Positions 35,040 through 44,800 are shown, counted from the stretch's first letter. The stretch: 64,000 nt of DNA from QNZT01 sp964573205 (GCA_964573205.1 CAZNIT010000041.1:1-64000), one strand, 5' to 3'. Notes: generated by a model from the letters alone, not told the origin. Translations and numbers: made by a program.

Positions 35040-35985
35040 AGCTTATCCTTATATTATTTATATTGTTCAATGCCTGTATTTGAAGTCTGGTCTCTATCTG
35101 ATTCATCAGTGCCACCCAGTTTACCGCACTCTCACTAGCCATAACATCCATATAAGTGGAAGATGACCAGTTTAAAAACTTTTGAGGATTTAACCATTTA
35201 TTCAGATACCTGATCTCAAAATGAAGATGCGATCCCGTACTTCGCCCCGTATTTCCGACATAACCGATTATATCACCTTTTGAGATATAATCACCCTTTT
35301 TAACGGCAAATCCGCTTAAATGTCCGTACGCCGTCTTAAAGCCGAAGGGATGATCTATAAGGAGATAATTTCCGTACGTTCCTTTCCCTTTAGCATACTC
35401 CACAACACCATCGGCGGTAGCGTAAATAGGCGTACCGATTGCGGCACTGAAATCTATACCGGCGTGAAATTGTCTTTTTTTAGTTATAGGATGGATTCTA
35501 TATCCGAATTTATCCGTAATTTTTTTATATTTTTTTAGAGGTATGCCGTTTGGCACGCTTCTATTTAAAATCGACAATTGAGCCACGGTAACTCTTGTTT
35601 GTTGAACTTTTTGCACCATTTTATCTTTCGCGCTGTTTGCGCGATCGTCAAAAGCCGACTCAATATTCGGCTCAAGTCCAACTATTTTTTCGATTTCGGA
35701 CAGGTGTTCGTTCATCGACTCGAGAGTTTCGCTCTTTCGTAATATATCCGTCTGTAAAGCTTTATTTTTTCGTTCCAACTCTTTTTTCGTCTGAACCAAA
35801 CCATCCGTCAAAGTGTTTAATTCCTCCACTTCATCACTCAAAGAGTTAACTACCAGCGCACCTATGGCGAATATGACGACAACTGCCAAAACAATCCACA
35901 CGACGAAAACTTTTATAATTTGATGCAGAGTGTATTGCTTGACACCGTTTATATCACTGACAGTAATTATAAATTTATTCTTCAA
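35026..35985 (-). CDS. M23 family peptidoglycan endopeptidase (Csd1-like)
   Basis: 319 residues. A cytoplasmic N-tail, one membrane helix (about 25-47), a coiled coil (50-102), then a LytM domain. All zinc and catalytic residues are present: His174 and Asp178 (HAGID), His222 (GHL), His253 and His255 (HLHFE). It should be an active DD-endopeptidase trimming crosslinks. Its gene overlaps that of the bactofilin by 14 bp, fitting the Csd1-CcmA shape module. Whether it is closer to Csd1 or Csd2 cannot be told. Confidence 0.88.
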   Translation of the reverse strand: MKNKFIITVSDINGVKQYTLHQIIKVFVVWIVLAVVVIFAIGALVVNSLSDEVEELNTLTDGLVQTKKELERKNKALQTDILRKSETLESMNEHLSEIEKIVGLEPNIESAFDDRANSAKDKMVQKVQQTRVTVAQLSILNRSVPNGIPLKKYKKITDKFGYRIHPITKKRQFHAGIDFSAAIGTPIYATADGVVEYAKGKGTYGNYLLIDHPFGFKTAYGHLSGFAVKKGDYISKGDIIGYVGNTGRSTGSHLHFEIRYLNKWLNPQKFLNWSSSTYMDVMASESAVNWVALMNQIETRLQIQALNNINNIRISYGAF

Positions 35986-36099
35986 GCTTTACCTTACTAA
36001 GTTAATCTAAAGTACTATATTAAGGTAATTTTTAAAAAATGTAAACTAAAGTGGAGAGTTTTTCCAAATAAATTGACATATCGTTAACTTTTGAAACAT

Positions 36100-36117
36100 T
36101 TTACCGGAAGCGGTAAA
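36100..36117 (-). terminator. Small hairpin between the MBL and M23 genes
   Basis: TTTACCG and CGGTAAA (7 bp each) around a four-base loop, 20 bases after the MBL stop codon on the minus strand. No T run follows, so only a weak terminator candidate. Confidence 0.35.
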
Positions 36118-36137
36118 GAAATATTAACAATCGAAAT

Positions 36138-36743
36138 TTATATACCGCTTTCAACCTCTTTTATCCAAAACGGTATGACTTTTTGCTCCTCTTTAAGAGT
36201 GGTCGATGGACCGTGTCCCGGATAAATGGTAAAATCCTCTTTTATCGCCATCGCTTTTTTAAGACTCAAAGCCATATCTTTTGCGCTTGAAGCGGGAAAA
36301 TCCCACCTGCCTATTGACTGACGAAACAAAAAATCACCGCTAAACCAAACGCTCCCTTTTTCTATCACCGAACAACCCGGAGTATGACCTGGAAAATGCC
36401 TGAAAAGGAAATTTACACCTTCGATATTTACCGTTTCGTCGTGATCAACCGCATAATCGACCTTACTAGGCGGAGTCCCTTGCCCCAAAGGATCGCTTTC
36501 CAACATAAAGATGTCATCTTTAGGAGCGTAAATCTTTATTTTCAATCTCTCTTTCAACTCTTTATTGCTCCAAATATGATCAAAATGTCCATGAGTATTT
36601 AAAATAGCAACGGGATTTTTAACATTTTCCATCACCCACTCAACAGCCCCGACACCCGGATCAATGATAAAATCTCTCCCCTCGTCGCTTAAAATATAAC
36701 AATTCGTCTGATATACCCCCATTGGCCGCATCTTGATTTGCAT
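36138..36743 (-). CDS. MBL-fold metallohydrolase, glyoxalase II-like
   Basis: 201-residue metallo-beta-lactamase fold enzyme. The metal motif is THGHFDHIW (about 50-58), with further ligands in FPGHTPGC, SGDFLF and YPGHGP. This set fits the glyoxalase II-like or thioesterase-like small hydrolases. The substrate is unknown. It follows thpR by 31 bp on the same strand. Confidence 0.85.
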   Translation of the reverse strand: MQIKMRPMGVYQTNCYILSDEGRDFIIDPGVGAVEWVMENVKNPVAILNTHGHFDHIWSNKELKERLKIKIYAPKDDIFMLESDPLGQGTPPSKVDYAVDHDETVNIEGVNFLFRHFPGHTPGCSVIEKGSVWFSGDFLFRQSIGRWDFPASSAKDMALSLKKAMAIKEDFTIYPGHGPSTTLKEEQKVIPFWIKEVESGI

Positions 36744-36774
36744 GATGAACTATCCTCGATTTTTTCGGATAATC

Positions 36775-37263
36775 TTAGCATATATCTCTGTAAAACGCAC
36801 TTGTACCTTTTTGAGCGATACTTTCAAAAAGCCTTATTTCTTTCGATACTTCGCCTATTTTTTTACCCTTGTATTCTTCCATTTTTTCCCTAAACGCATT
36901 TTTATCCAAAATCCTCTTAACACGACAAAGCGTTATATGGGGCTTGAATCCGTCAAGTTCAAATCCCTCTTTTTTAAATTCATCAACCTTTTTCAACAGC
37001 TCTTTTGTTTGCGGCTTTGCATAAAATATCTTTACGGGCCTGCCGAATGAGCCCATCGATTTGATCAAAACTCTCTCACATAAAAAAGATATATTATACA
37101 TAGCTTCCAATATCGAATTCACATCGTCTCTTTCGCCTAAAAAAACCCAGGTTAGATGTAAGTTTTCTTCACTTACCCAACGCCCCTTGACAAAAGGCGA
37201 AAAATCTTCCACGATCTTTCGATGCTTATATATCCTCACCGGTGAAGCTATAAAAAGCCGCAT
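36775..37263 (-). CDS. thpR: RNA 2',3'-cyclic phosphodiesterase
   Basis: 2H phosphoesterase of 162 residues opening RNA 2',3'-cyclic phosphate ends. The two catalytic HxT motifs are NLHLTWVFLGE (His at about 36) and FKPHITLCRV. AAGGA precedes the ATG. It lies between the small ORF at 37293-37466 and the MBL gene on the same strand. Confidence 0.85.
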   Translation of the reverse strand: MRLFIASPVRIYKHRKIVEDFSPFVKGRWVSEENLHLTWVFLGERDDVNSILEAMYNISFLCERVLIKSMGSFGRPVKIFYAKPQTKELLKKVDEFKKEGFELDGFKPHITLCRVKRILDKNAFREKMEEYKGKKIGEVSKEIRLFESIAQKGTSAFYRDIC

Positions 37264-37292
37264 AAAACTTCCTTATCAAATATGTAATTATA

Positions 37293-37466
37293 TTATACAT
37301 CGATTATACAAAAATCGATCGCTTTGGCTCCAACTTCATATACGACATTGATGTATAAACCGATCCAAACCGTATTGATTATACCGATAATTCCTGATAC
37401 GAAAAACATGCCCAAAGCATTTGAATAGAACTTGTAAAAGCACCGTAAAAAGGCTTCTTTTATCAA
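37293..37466 (-). CDS. Candidate 57-residue single-pass membrane protein
   Basis: This short frame fills most of the otherwise empty 265-bp space between thpR and prs. Read from the TTG at 37466 it gives a basic, aromatic N-terminus (MIKEAFLRCFYKFYSNALG), then one hydrophobic segment GMFFVSGIIGIINTVWIGLYI, and stops 29 bp before thpR. Residue composition looks protein-like and a stop codon lies upstream in frame. The ribosome site is poor. I recognise no family. Confidence 0.45.
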   Translation of the reverse strand: MIKEAFLRCFYKFYSNALGMFFVSGIIGIINTVWIGLYINVVYEVGAKAIDFCIIDV

Positions 37467-37528
37467 TCTAAGTCTTTTGTCAGAGATATTTCAATAGAAT
37501 ATCACACAAAAAACACGGGGGCACAGAA

Positions 37529-38458
37529 ATGAGGGGCTATAAAGTCTTTTCCGGTACGGCAAATCAAGAATTTTCAAAATCAGTTGCAAAATATCTCTCT
37601 ATTCCACTTTCAGAAGCGACGATCAACAGATTCAGTGACGGTGAGATAAATGTCCAAATAAGCGAAAGCGTAAGAGGAAGAGATGTTTTCATCATTCAAT
37701 CCACCTGCGCTCCGGCAAACGCCAACTTGATGGAGCTTTTAATCATGACCGACGCTTTAAGAAGAAGCTCGGCAAACTCCATCACCGCGATCGTTCCGTA
37801 TTTCGGATATGCCAGACAAGATAGAAAAGCAGCACCCAGAGTTCCGATCACCGCGAAACTTGTAGCAAATCTTTTTGAAACGGCGGGAATCGACAGAGTG
37901 GTAACGGTAGATCTTCATGCGGGACAAATTCAAGGGTTTTTCGACATACCTGTCGATAACCTTTACGGTTCCATTATATTTAAAGATTATCTTCAAAGAA
38001 AAAACCTCAAAAATCCTATCATCGCCAGTCCGGACATCGGTGGAGTCGCCAGAGCGAGAAGTTTTGCCAAACAGTTAAGTCTCGACATCGTCATCATAGA
38101 TAAAAGAAGAGAAAAAGCCAACGAAAGCGAAGTGATGAATATCATAGGAAATGTTGATGGAAAAGATGTCATTCTCATCGACGATATGATCGATACCGCG
38201 GGAACGATCGTAAAAGCGGCGGCCGCACTGAAAAAAAACGGCGCAAATTCCGCTATGGCTTTTTGCACACATCCGGTTTTGAGCGGACCGGCGTATGAGC
38301 GTATAGAAAAGGGTGAACTCGACGAACTGGTCGTAACGGATACGATCCCTCTTACACAAGAGTGCGAGAAAATCACGGTTTTATCGGTCGCTCATCTCTT
38401 TAGTGAAGTTATTAGAAGAATATATCACAACGAAAGTGTAAACGGACTATTTATATAA
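37529..38458 (+). CDS. prs: Ribose-phosphate pyrophosphokinase
   Basis: Makes PRPP from ribose-5-phosphate and ATP for purine, pyrimidine, histidine and tryptophan synthesis. The 309 residues have FSGTANQEFSKSVA, RFSDGEINVQI, YARQDRK, DLHAGQIQGFF and the PRPP loop DDMIDTAGTI. It is preceded by GGGGG seven bases before the ATG. lepA follows by 9 bp. Confidence 0.97.
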   Translation: MRGYKVFSGTANQEFSKSVAKYLSIPLSEATINRFSDGEINVQISESVRGRDVFIIQSTCAPANANLMELLIMTDALRRSSANSITAIVPYFGYARQDRKAAPRVPITAKLVANLFETAGIDRVVTVDLHAGQIQGFFDIPVDNLYGSIIFKDYLQRKNLKNPIIASPDIGGVARARSFAKQLSLDIVIIDKRREKANESEVMNIIGNVDGKDVILIDDMIDTAGTIVKAAAALKKNGANSAMAFCTHPVLSGPAYERIEKGELDELVVTDTIPLTQECEKITVLSVAHLFSEVIRRIYHNESVNGLFI

Positions 38459-38467
38459 GGCTTTTAA

Positions 38468-40261
38468 ATGCAAAAAAACATTCGTAACTTCTCGATTATC
38501 GCACATATAGATCATGGCAAAAGCACGCTTGCCGATCGTCTCATACAAGAATGCGGCGCGGTAAGCGACAGACAGATGAGTGCGCAAATGATGGATACGA
38601 TGGATATAGAAAAAGAGCGTGGAATCACTATAAAAGCCCAAAGTGTACGTTTAAAATATGAAAAAGACTCAAAGATTTATACGCTAAATCTCATCGATAC
38701 GCCAGGTCATGTTGACTTCTCATACGAAGTTAGTCGCTCTCTTGCTTCAAGTGAAGGAGCACTCTTGATAGTAGATGCCAGCCAAGGCGTTGAAGCACAG
38801 ACTATCGCAAATGTCTATATAGCGCTCGACAACGATCTTGAGTTAATCCCGGTTATAAATAAAATCGATCTTCCCGCCGCCGATCCCGATCTGGTAAAAG
38901 AGGAGATAGAGCATACTATCGGTCTTGATTGTACCGATGCAATCGAAACAAGCGCGAAAACGGGAGTCGGAATAAAAGAGCTACTTGACGCCATAATAGA
39001 TCGTATCCCCGCTCCGCAAGGAGATGAAAACGCACCGACCAAAGCTCTCATCTACGATAGTTGGTTTGATAACTATTTAGGCGCTTTAGCCCTTGTAAGG
39101 GTCTATGACGGAGAGATTAAGAAGGGGCAAAATGTTCTTGTTATGGGTACAAAAAACCAACATGAAGTTCTCTCTCTTACCTACCCTCACCCGATCAAAC
39201 CGGTAAAAACGGATGTTATAAAAACGGGTGAAATAGGAATAGTCTCACTCGGACTTAAAAATGTCGGTGATGTCAGAGTCGGCGATACCATAACGGATGC
39301 GAAAAATCCTACCCCGAAGATGATAGAGGGATTTGAAGAGGCGAAAGCCTTTGTTTTTGCGGGACTATACCCGATAGAAACGGATAAATTCGAAGATTTG
39401 AGAGACGCTCTTGACAAACTCAAACTAAACGATTCCAGCATTTCATATGAACCTGAAACTTCAGTGGCGCTTGGTTTTGGATTTCGCGTCGGCTTTTTAG
39501 GAATGCTTCATATGGAAGTTGTAAAAGAGAGGCTTGAGAGGGAGTTCGGGCTTGATCTCATCGCAACCGCGCCGACGGTTATATATAAAGTGATCAAAAG
39601 CGACGGCAGCGAAATAGAGATCCACAACCCGAGCGAACTTCCTCCCGTAAACGAGATAGACAAGATCCTCGAGCCATATGTAAAAGCTACTATCCTAACT
39701 CCAAGCGAATACTTGGGAAATGTCATCACTCTGGTAAATGACAAACGGGGGATTCAAGAGAAGATGGACTATATCACCCCGGAGCGTGTATTGCTTGAAT
39801 ACGCCATACCTATGAACGAAATAGTTATGGACTTTTACGACAAACTAAAATCGACGACAAAAGGGTATGCCAGTTTTGATTATGAGCCGACCGGTTACAA
39901 AGAAGGCGATCTTGTAAAGCTCGATATCAGAGTTGCCGGTGAAGTTGTCGATGCGCTCTCCATCATCGTACCGAGATCAAAAGCTATGAGCAAAGGTCGC
40001 GAGTTTGTCAAACAGATGAAAGAGCTCGTTCCAAGACAGCTTTTTGAAGTTGCCATTCAAGCGAGTATCGGAAATAAAATCATCTCAAGAGAAACTGTAA
40101 AATCGATGGGTAAAAATGTTACGGCAAAATGCTACGGCGGTGATATTACAAGGAAAAGAAAACTTTTGGAAAAGCAAAAAGCCGGTAAAAAGAGAATGAA
40201 ATCCATCGGAAAAGTTCAACTTCCTCAAGAAGCTTTTTTGACGGTATTGAAGATCGACTAA
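38468..40261 (+). CDS. lepA: Elongation factor 4
   Basis: Ribosome-associated GTPase that back-translocates or remodels stalled ribosomes. The 597 residues show G1 HIDHGKST (12-19), the G3 DTPGHVDF, G4 NKIDLP, and the LepA-specific C-terminal domain ending KRMKSIGKVQLPQEAFLTVL. The length is standard for LepA and shorter than EF-G. Confidence 0.97.
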   Translation: MQKNIRNFSIIAHIDHGKSTLADRLIQECGAVSDRQMSAQMMDTMDIEKERGITIKAQSVRLKYEKDSKIYTLNLIDTPGHVDFSYEVSRSLASSEGALLIVDASQGVEAQTIANVYIALDNDLELIPVINKIDLPAADPDLVKEEIEHTIGLDCTDAIETSAKTGVGIKELLDAIIDRIPAPQGDENAPTKALIYDSWFDNYLGALALVRVYDGEIKKGQNVLVMGTKNQHEVLSLTYPHPIKPVKTDVIKTGEIGIVSLGLKNVGDVRVGDTITDAKNPTPKMIEGFEEAKAFVFAGLYPIETDKFEDLRDALDKLKLNDSSISYEPETSVALGFGFRVGFLGMLHMEVVKERLEREFGLDLIATAPTVIYKVIKSDGSEIEIHNPSELPPVNEIDKILEPYVKATILTPSEYLGNVITLVNDKRGIQEKMDYITPERVLLEYAIPMNEIVMDFYDKLKSTTKGYASFDYEPTGYKEGDLVKLDIRVAGEVVDALSIIVPRSKAMSKGREFVKQMKELVPRQLFEVAIQASIGNKIISRETVKSMGKNVTAKCYGGDITRKRKLLEKQKAGKKRMKSIGKVQLPQEAFLTVLKID

Positions 40262-40396
40262 GTTTTTTATACCGCTTCAATTCTTCACTAAGATAGCTCA
40301 TTTTAAACTAATTTTCCGACAATTTATCATAATAATCGAATTTTATTTTAAAAAATTAAAATAGTTTAATTTTTCAAGAAATCCTTAACTTTATTC

Positions 40397-40425
40397 TTAT
40401 TTAAATATTGATATTATTTAAATAA
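40397..40425. repeat. Perfect 11-bp inverted repeat upstream of the lipoprotein pair
   Basis: TTATTTAAATA (40397-40407) and TATTTAAATAA (40415-40425) around seven bases. It lies 24 bp before the first DUF1566 gene and overlaps its presumed promoter. A repressor or activator site is likely, though the surrounding DNA is very AT-rich. Confidence 0.5.
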
Positions 40426-40449
40426 TAAAATACAACTTCAAGGAAATCG

Positions 40450-42051
40450 ATGAAACACCCGTACACCCTCATTTACCCAACTGTTTTGGCACTCTTTTTA
40501 GCATCTTGCTCAACCTCCGGCACTACCGTAAACGATTCAAACACCAGCACAGAAAACGAAGCTTTGAAATTCACATCTTTAAACAAAAAGAGTGTTCAAG
40601 AGAACACAAAAGATGTTTTGACAATTTCCACTTCAAAAACACAAGATATCAACCTTACAATTACGGGCGAGGAAGATAAAGACGAGTTTATTATAGACTC
40701 TCTAAACAAGGTATTGTCCTTTAAGAGTTCTCCTGATTTCGAGAACCCGACGGACTACGATAAAAATAACGAATATCTAGTAGAAATAACCGCTACGGAT
40801 GCCGAAGGAAATTCGATATCACAGAAAATTACGGTTTTAGTTACAAACGACGAAAGTGACGACGGGCCGAAATTTACTTCGGATGCGAACATATCTGTCG
40901 CCGAAAATAGACAATTAGATTTTAAAGTCTCTGCCGAAGGCGCCATAAAATATGAGATAGGCGGTGAAGATAAGATGAGATTTGATCTAAATCAAAGCGA
41001 CGGGAAACTGCGGTTTTTGAATTTTCTGCCCGATTATGAAAATAGTTCCGATAAAGATCATGATAACGATTACTCCATCCAAATTATCGCAACCGACGAT
41101 CAAAACTACAGCAATACTCAAAATATGATCATAAAAATAAAGAACGACCCCTCCGACGACGATACCGATGAAGGGAGAATAAAAATCTTTAAAACCGGTG
41201 ATGACGACGGCATAGTGAAAGGTGAAAATTTCGGAGACGATAGAAATTTCGAACTAAATATCGTAAACTCGGATCGTCTTATAACGATCTCAAAAAGAGT
41301 ATGGCAGGATGCACCTGAAAATAAAAACGCCGACTATACATTCGAAGAAGCCCAAAACTACTGTGAAAATCTTGAATACGGAGGAATAGACGACTGGAGA
41401 GTTCCTAACAGACATGAAATGTATGAAATCGTCAATTACGGCTATACCAACTCCGCAAAACCTACTATAGACGATATATTTGAAAACGCTATAAAAGCAA
41501 ACTATTGGACTTCTCAAAATGTCATTGACTACGGAGGCAATATACTTACGAACGAAGCGTTCGTCGTTTATTTCGTTGACGGAGCCTCATATGCGCTTAA
41601 ACGAGATCAAAAATTCGCCGTACGATGCGTTAGCGGTCCGCAATTGACATTTAACGACACGATCACAAGAGACGACGACGATACATACAAAGATCCCAAA
41701 ACAGGTCTGCAGTGGACATCTCCAAAAGAGCATCAAAGCCTTTTCGAGGCTAAAAAAAGATGCGAGGAGTTGCGCTTTTTGGGATTTGACGACTGGAGAA
41801 TGCCCAATATCAATGAACTACATACGATCATGCCCACATACGGAGAAAATTTTTTACTGGACGAGACAAACAGCGGTCCGTTTTGGGCGACGACCAAATT
41901 AGACGGTACGAAGGGAAGATATATCGAAAACTATTGGAACTATATCGAGTGGGATTTGACGACAGGAAGAGATGTATTGAATGACGAAAGTGAAAAAATC
42001 GATGTCGCGAATACTTCCGGTTCGGTATGTGTAAGAGGAGGACATTTCTAA
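40450..42051 (+). CDS. Lipoprotein with cadherin-like repeats and two DUF1566 (Lcl) domains
   Basis: 533-residue surface or periplasmic lipoprotein; lipobox LASC. Residues about 40-240 are two cadherin-like calcium-binding-style repeats, each with a GEDK core and the pattern PDFENP or PDYENS plus DxDNDY. Residues about 270-533 are two DUF1566 units, each with a Cys and the signature DDWRxPNxxE (GGIDDWRVPNRHE and GFDDWRMPNINE). The end is CVRGGHF. It is a paralogue of the next gene, whose start overlaps its stop by one base (TAATG). Confidence 0.8.
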   Translation: MKHPYTLIYPTVLALFLASCSTSGTTVNDSNTSTENEALKFTSLNKKSVQENTKDVLTISTSKTQDINLTITGEEDKDEFIIDSLNKVLSFKSSPDFENPTDYDKNNEYLVEITATDAEGNSISQKITVLVTNDESDDGPKFTSDANISVAENRQLDFKVSAEGAIKYEIGGEDKMRFDLNQSDGKLRFLNFLPDYENSSDKDHDNDYSIQIIATDDQNYSNTQNMIIKIKNDPSDDDTDEGRIKIFKTGDDDGIVKGENFGDDRNFELNIVNSDRLITISKRVWQDAPENKNADYTFEEAQNYCENLEYGGIDDWRVPNRHEMYEIVNYGYTNSAKPTIDDIFENAIKANYWTSQNVIDYGGNILTNEAFVVYFVDGASYALKRDQKFAVRCVSGPQLTFNDTITRDDDDTYKDPKTGLQWTSPKEHQSLFEAKKRCEELRFLGFDDWRMPNINELHTIMPTYGENFLLDETNSGPFWATTKLDGTKGRYIENYWNYIEWDLTTGRDVLNDESEKIDVANTSGSVCVRGGHF

Positions 42052-43640
42052 TGATAAAAAAAATATATACATTAACTATTATGGCCGCTCTCATAGCGGG
42101 ATGCGGAGGCGGTCAAAATAACGGCGACGAAAACTCCGTGCGATTTTCATTCGACTCTTTTGAAACTTCCAAAACCGTTATGGAAAATAGTTCCGTAGAT
42201 ATTCTACTAATAAAGACGAATGAAGAAAATATATCCTACTTCATAAGCGGCGGAGAGGATAAAGATATATTTAATATCGATAAAACCGCCGGTATGTTAT
42301 CTTTTAAAACTCCGGTCGATTATGAAAATCCCAAAGATAAAAACGCCGACAATATATACAAAGTGACCGTCGGCGCAAAAAACGATAAAAACGAAACTTT
42401 AACCAAAGAGATATCGGTTACCGTCGTAAACGATCCGACAGACGACGGTCCGGTTTTTAAATCGCCAAGCGCTATCACTCTTGAAGAGAACAAAAAATTG
42501 GATTTCTCTATCGTCGTTGAGGATAACAACTCGGCAGGCTTCATATATATTATCAGTGCCGGCGAAGATCTGAAAAAATTCACGCTGAACAACTCGACCG
42601 GTAAATTATCGTTCAACTCTTTCATACCCGACTTCGACAATCCTTCCGATTTTGACAAAGATAACAGTTATAAAATCGTCGTTAAAGCTATAAACGATAA
42701 AAATATCTCAAACGAACAAAATATCTCCATCAACATAACGGACGATCCGGATGACTTAATCCCATCAAGAACGGTATTCAAAACCGGACAAGACGACGGT
42801 CCCGTAAAAGGATTGCCCTTTGGCGAGGATAGAGATTTCATAGTACATGACGAGATAGATACGCAAAGAGCCGTTTCGCTCGGAGACAGAATGTGGGAAG
42901 ATAGTGAACATGTAACAAATACCAAACTTGATTTCGATAGTGCGAACGACTATTGCGATACGCTCGATTATGCCGGATATGACGACTGGAGAGCTCCTAA
43001 TCGTCATGAATTGGCCGAAATCATAAACTACGGCAAAAAAAATGTACTTATAGATGACATTTTCAATTATAAAAACGGTGGAAACTTCTGGACATCGCAA
43101 CCTCGTCTTTCAAGTACCGGCGACAATTCGAAAGCTTGGAGCATATCGTTTAGCGACGGTGAAGCTTACGACGAACCTAAAGGAAGTGATTTTTATATCA
43201 GATGCGTTCGAGGAAAAGAGATAAAAGATCATCACGACTTCAGCGTCGAAGGCGACATCGTCATAGATAACAAAACCGGCTTAATGTGGCAAAACGCCCG
43301 CTTTAGCGCAAAAAGAACTTGGCAAGAAGCGATAGACTACTGCAAAAAACTTGAATTTGAAGGATACGACGACTGGCGTCTGCCGAATGTCAACGAACTT
43401 CGTACAATCATGCCAAAAGACGGCGATGAAATACTTTTTGAAGATCTCTCACCCATAGACATGGATAGCGGTCACTCCTGGTCGTCAACCGATTACGACG
43501 AAACTCATGCCAGATACAATCTAAACTTCTGGGATGCGGAATCCGACAGAGACTCTCTTATCATGATGTATGAAGAGTGGACAAAAGATCAAAACAACGA
43601 CATGATGTTAAACCGTTGCATCAGAGGAGGACATTTATAA
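42051..43640 (+). CDS. Second lipoprotein with cadherin-like repeats and DUF1566 domains
   Basis: 529 residues, lipobox IAGC followed by a Gly-rich stretch. Same order as the preceding gene: two cadherin-like repeats (GGEDKDIF, PVDYENPKDKNADN; PDFDNPSDFDKDNSY), then two DUF1566 units with YDDWRAPNRHE and YDDWRLPNVNE, ending CIRGGHL. The start at 42051 has GGAGG ten bases upstream. Tandem duplication of a whole gene is the simplest origin. DUF1566 is linked to FGE-sulfatase/C-type-lectin-like folds; ligand unknown. Confidence 0.8.
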   Translation: MIKKIYTLTIMAALIAGCGGGQNNGDENSVRFSFDSFETSKTVMENSSVDILLIKTNEENISYFISGGEDKDIFNIDKTAGMLSFKTPVDYENPKDKNADNIYKVTVGAKNDKNETLTKEISVTVVNDPTDDGPVFKSPSAITLEENKKLDFSIVVEDNNSAGFIYIISAGEDLKKFTLNNSTGKLSFNSFIPDFDNPSDFDKDNSYKIVVKAINDKNISNEQNISINITDDPDDLIPSRTVFKTGQDDGPVKGLPFGEDRDFIVHDEIDTQRAVSLGDRMWEDSEHVTNTKLDFDSANDYCDTLDYAGYDDWRAPNRHELAEIINYGKKNVLIDDIFNYKNGGNFWTSQPRLSSTGDNSKAWSISFSDGEAYDEPKGSDFYIRCVRGKEIKDHHDFSVEGDIVIDNKTGLMWQNARFSAKRTWQEAIDYCKKLEFEGYDDWRLPNVNELRTIMPKDGDEILFEDLSPIDMDSGHSWSSTDYDETHARYNLNFWDAESDRDSLIMMYEEWTKDQNNDMMLNRCIRGGHL

Positions 43641-43737
43641 TCAAATTATTTCAATCATAAATCTCTTTTTAGTGAAACAATAGATAAAATGTTAAATATG
43701 ACGATATTACTTGTCCAAAAATTGATAAAGGAAAAAA

Positions 43738-44721
43738 ATGATTGAAGTCGTTCATAAAGATATAGAAAACTATACGGATACCCTTCATGTTATGGCACAG
43801 GAGGGTTCTCTCAAAGCCAGAAGTGACGATTACGGATGGTTCGTTTCCGAAAATTATATTCTGCCCTATTTTCTCGACAAAAGACTTATTTTCACGAGAA
43901 TGATCTTTATGACGGGCTCTCTTCCCAGAAAAGCCGATCTAACTAAAGAAGATGAGAAAACCTTTTTAAACGAAATGATAGAGTATGTAAAAACAAACAT
44001 GAAAAATGTTGACTTTATCGCAAAAGCACAGTCGGTTGCGGTTTTTCATGCCTGTCCCGACGGCGCGGAATGCGTACCGTGGGGAACTTATATTATAGAT
44101 ATAGACAAAAGCGAAGAGGAGATACTCGCAAGTTTCGAAGCCAAAACCAGACAAGGAGTTCGAAAAGGGATCAAAAAGGGGGTTACGGTCGAGACCACCA
44201 ATGATCTTGATTTGGTTTTTGAAGTGATCAAAGATACTTTTACAAGACAAAATAGTCCCTATATGGCTTCGTACGACTATTTTAAAAAACTTTACGACAA
44301 TCTTAAAGACAATATCAAACTATATATCGCCAAAGCCGACGATAAAGTTCAAGGTGTTTATATCATAGCTTTTGACAAAAAGAGTGCATACTCCTGGTAT
44401 AGCGGAAGTGCTGCCAGAATGATTAACGGTGCGAACAACCTATTGCACTATCAAATCATGGTCGATATGATGAAAATGGGAATCAAAGAGTTCAATCTCG
44501 TAGGCGCGAGGCTAAATGTAAAACCCGGTACGAAATACGAGGGAATCAATAAATTCAAACTGGGATTTAAACCTAAAATCGAGGAGGGTTACGCTTTTAG
44601 ATATATTTTTCACCCTCTAAAATTTAAACTGTATAATTTGACCGTTAAACTCTATTTTAAATTAAAAGGCATGAAATATGTCGATCCTATAGATCAAATA
44701 CGAGATAATAAATACGATTGA
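43738..44721 (+). CDS. FemAB/GNAT-type peptidoglycan bridge-like aminoacyltransferase
   Basis: 327 residues of the FemX/FemAB fold, two GNAT-like halves. Recognisable are the IDIDKSEEEILASFEAKTRQGVRKGIKKGV segment and GAARMINGANNLLHYQIM-like AYSWYSGSAARMI, and YEGINKFKLGFKPK near the end. Gram-negative members are linked to exopolysaccharide or lipid-linked modification rather than interpeptide bridges. A 15-bp hairpin follows. Substrate unknown. Confidence 0.78.
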   Translation: MIEVVHKDIENYTDTLHVMAQEGSLKARSDDYGWFVSENYILPYFLDKRLIFTRMIFMTGSLPRKADLTKEDEKTFLNEMIEYVKTNMKNVDFIAKAQSVAVFHACPDGAECVPWGTYIIDIDKSEEEILASFEAKTRQGVRKGIKKGVTVETTNDLDLVFEVIKDTFTRQNSPYMASYDYFKKLYDNLKDNIKLYIAKADDKVQGVYIIAFDKKSAYSWYSGSAARMINGANNLLHYQIMVDMMKMGIKEFNLVGARLNVKPGTKYEGINKFKLGFKPKIEEGYAFRYIFHPLKFKLYNLTVKLYFKLKGMKYVDPIDQIRDNKYD

Positions 44722-44723
44722 TC

Positions 44724-44756
44724 TTTAAACATATCCCGAAGCGGGATATGTTTAAA
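44724..44756 (+). terminator. Hairpin terminator after the FemAB-like gene
   Basis: Perfect 15-bp stem (44724-44738 with 44742-44756) with a three-base loop, two bases after the stop codon. The distal arm ends TTTAAATT; the T run is short. Confidence 0.7.
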
Positions 44757-44800
44757 TTCGTAACATACTAAAAAAAATATCTTCTTTTTTGAAATTATCC

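Noticed and set aside
42027..42050. Longer N-terminus for the second DUF1566 lipoprotein
   Set aside because: The extra eight residues lie in the previous gene and spoil the lipoprotein signal; the ATG at 42051 has a better ribosome site.
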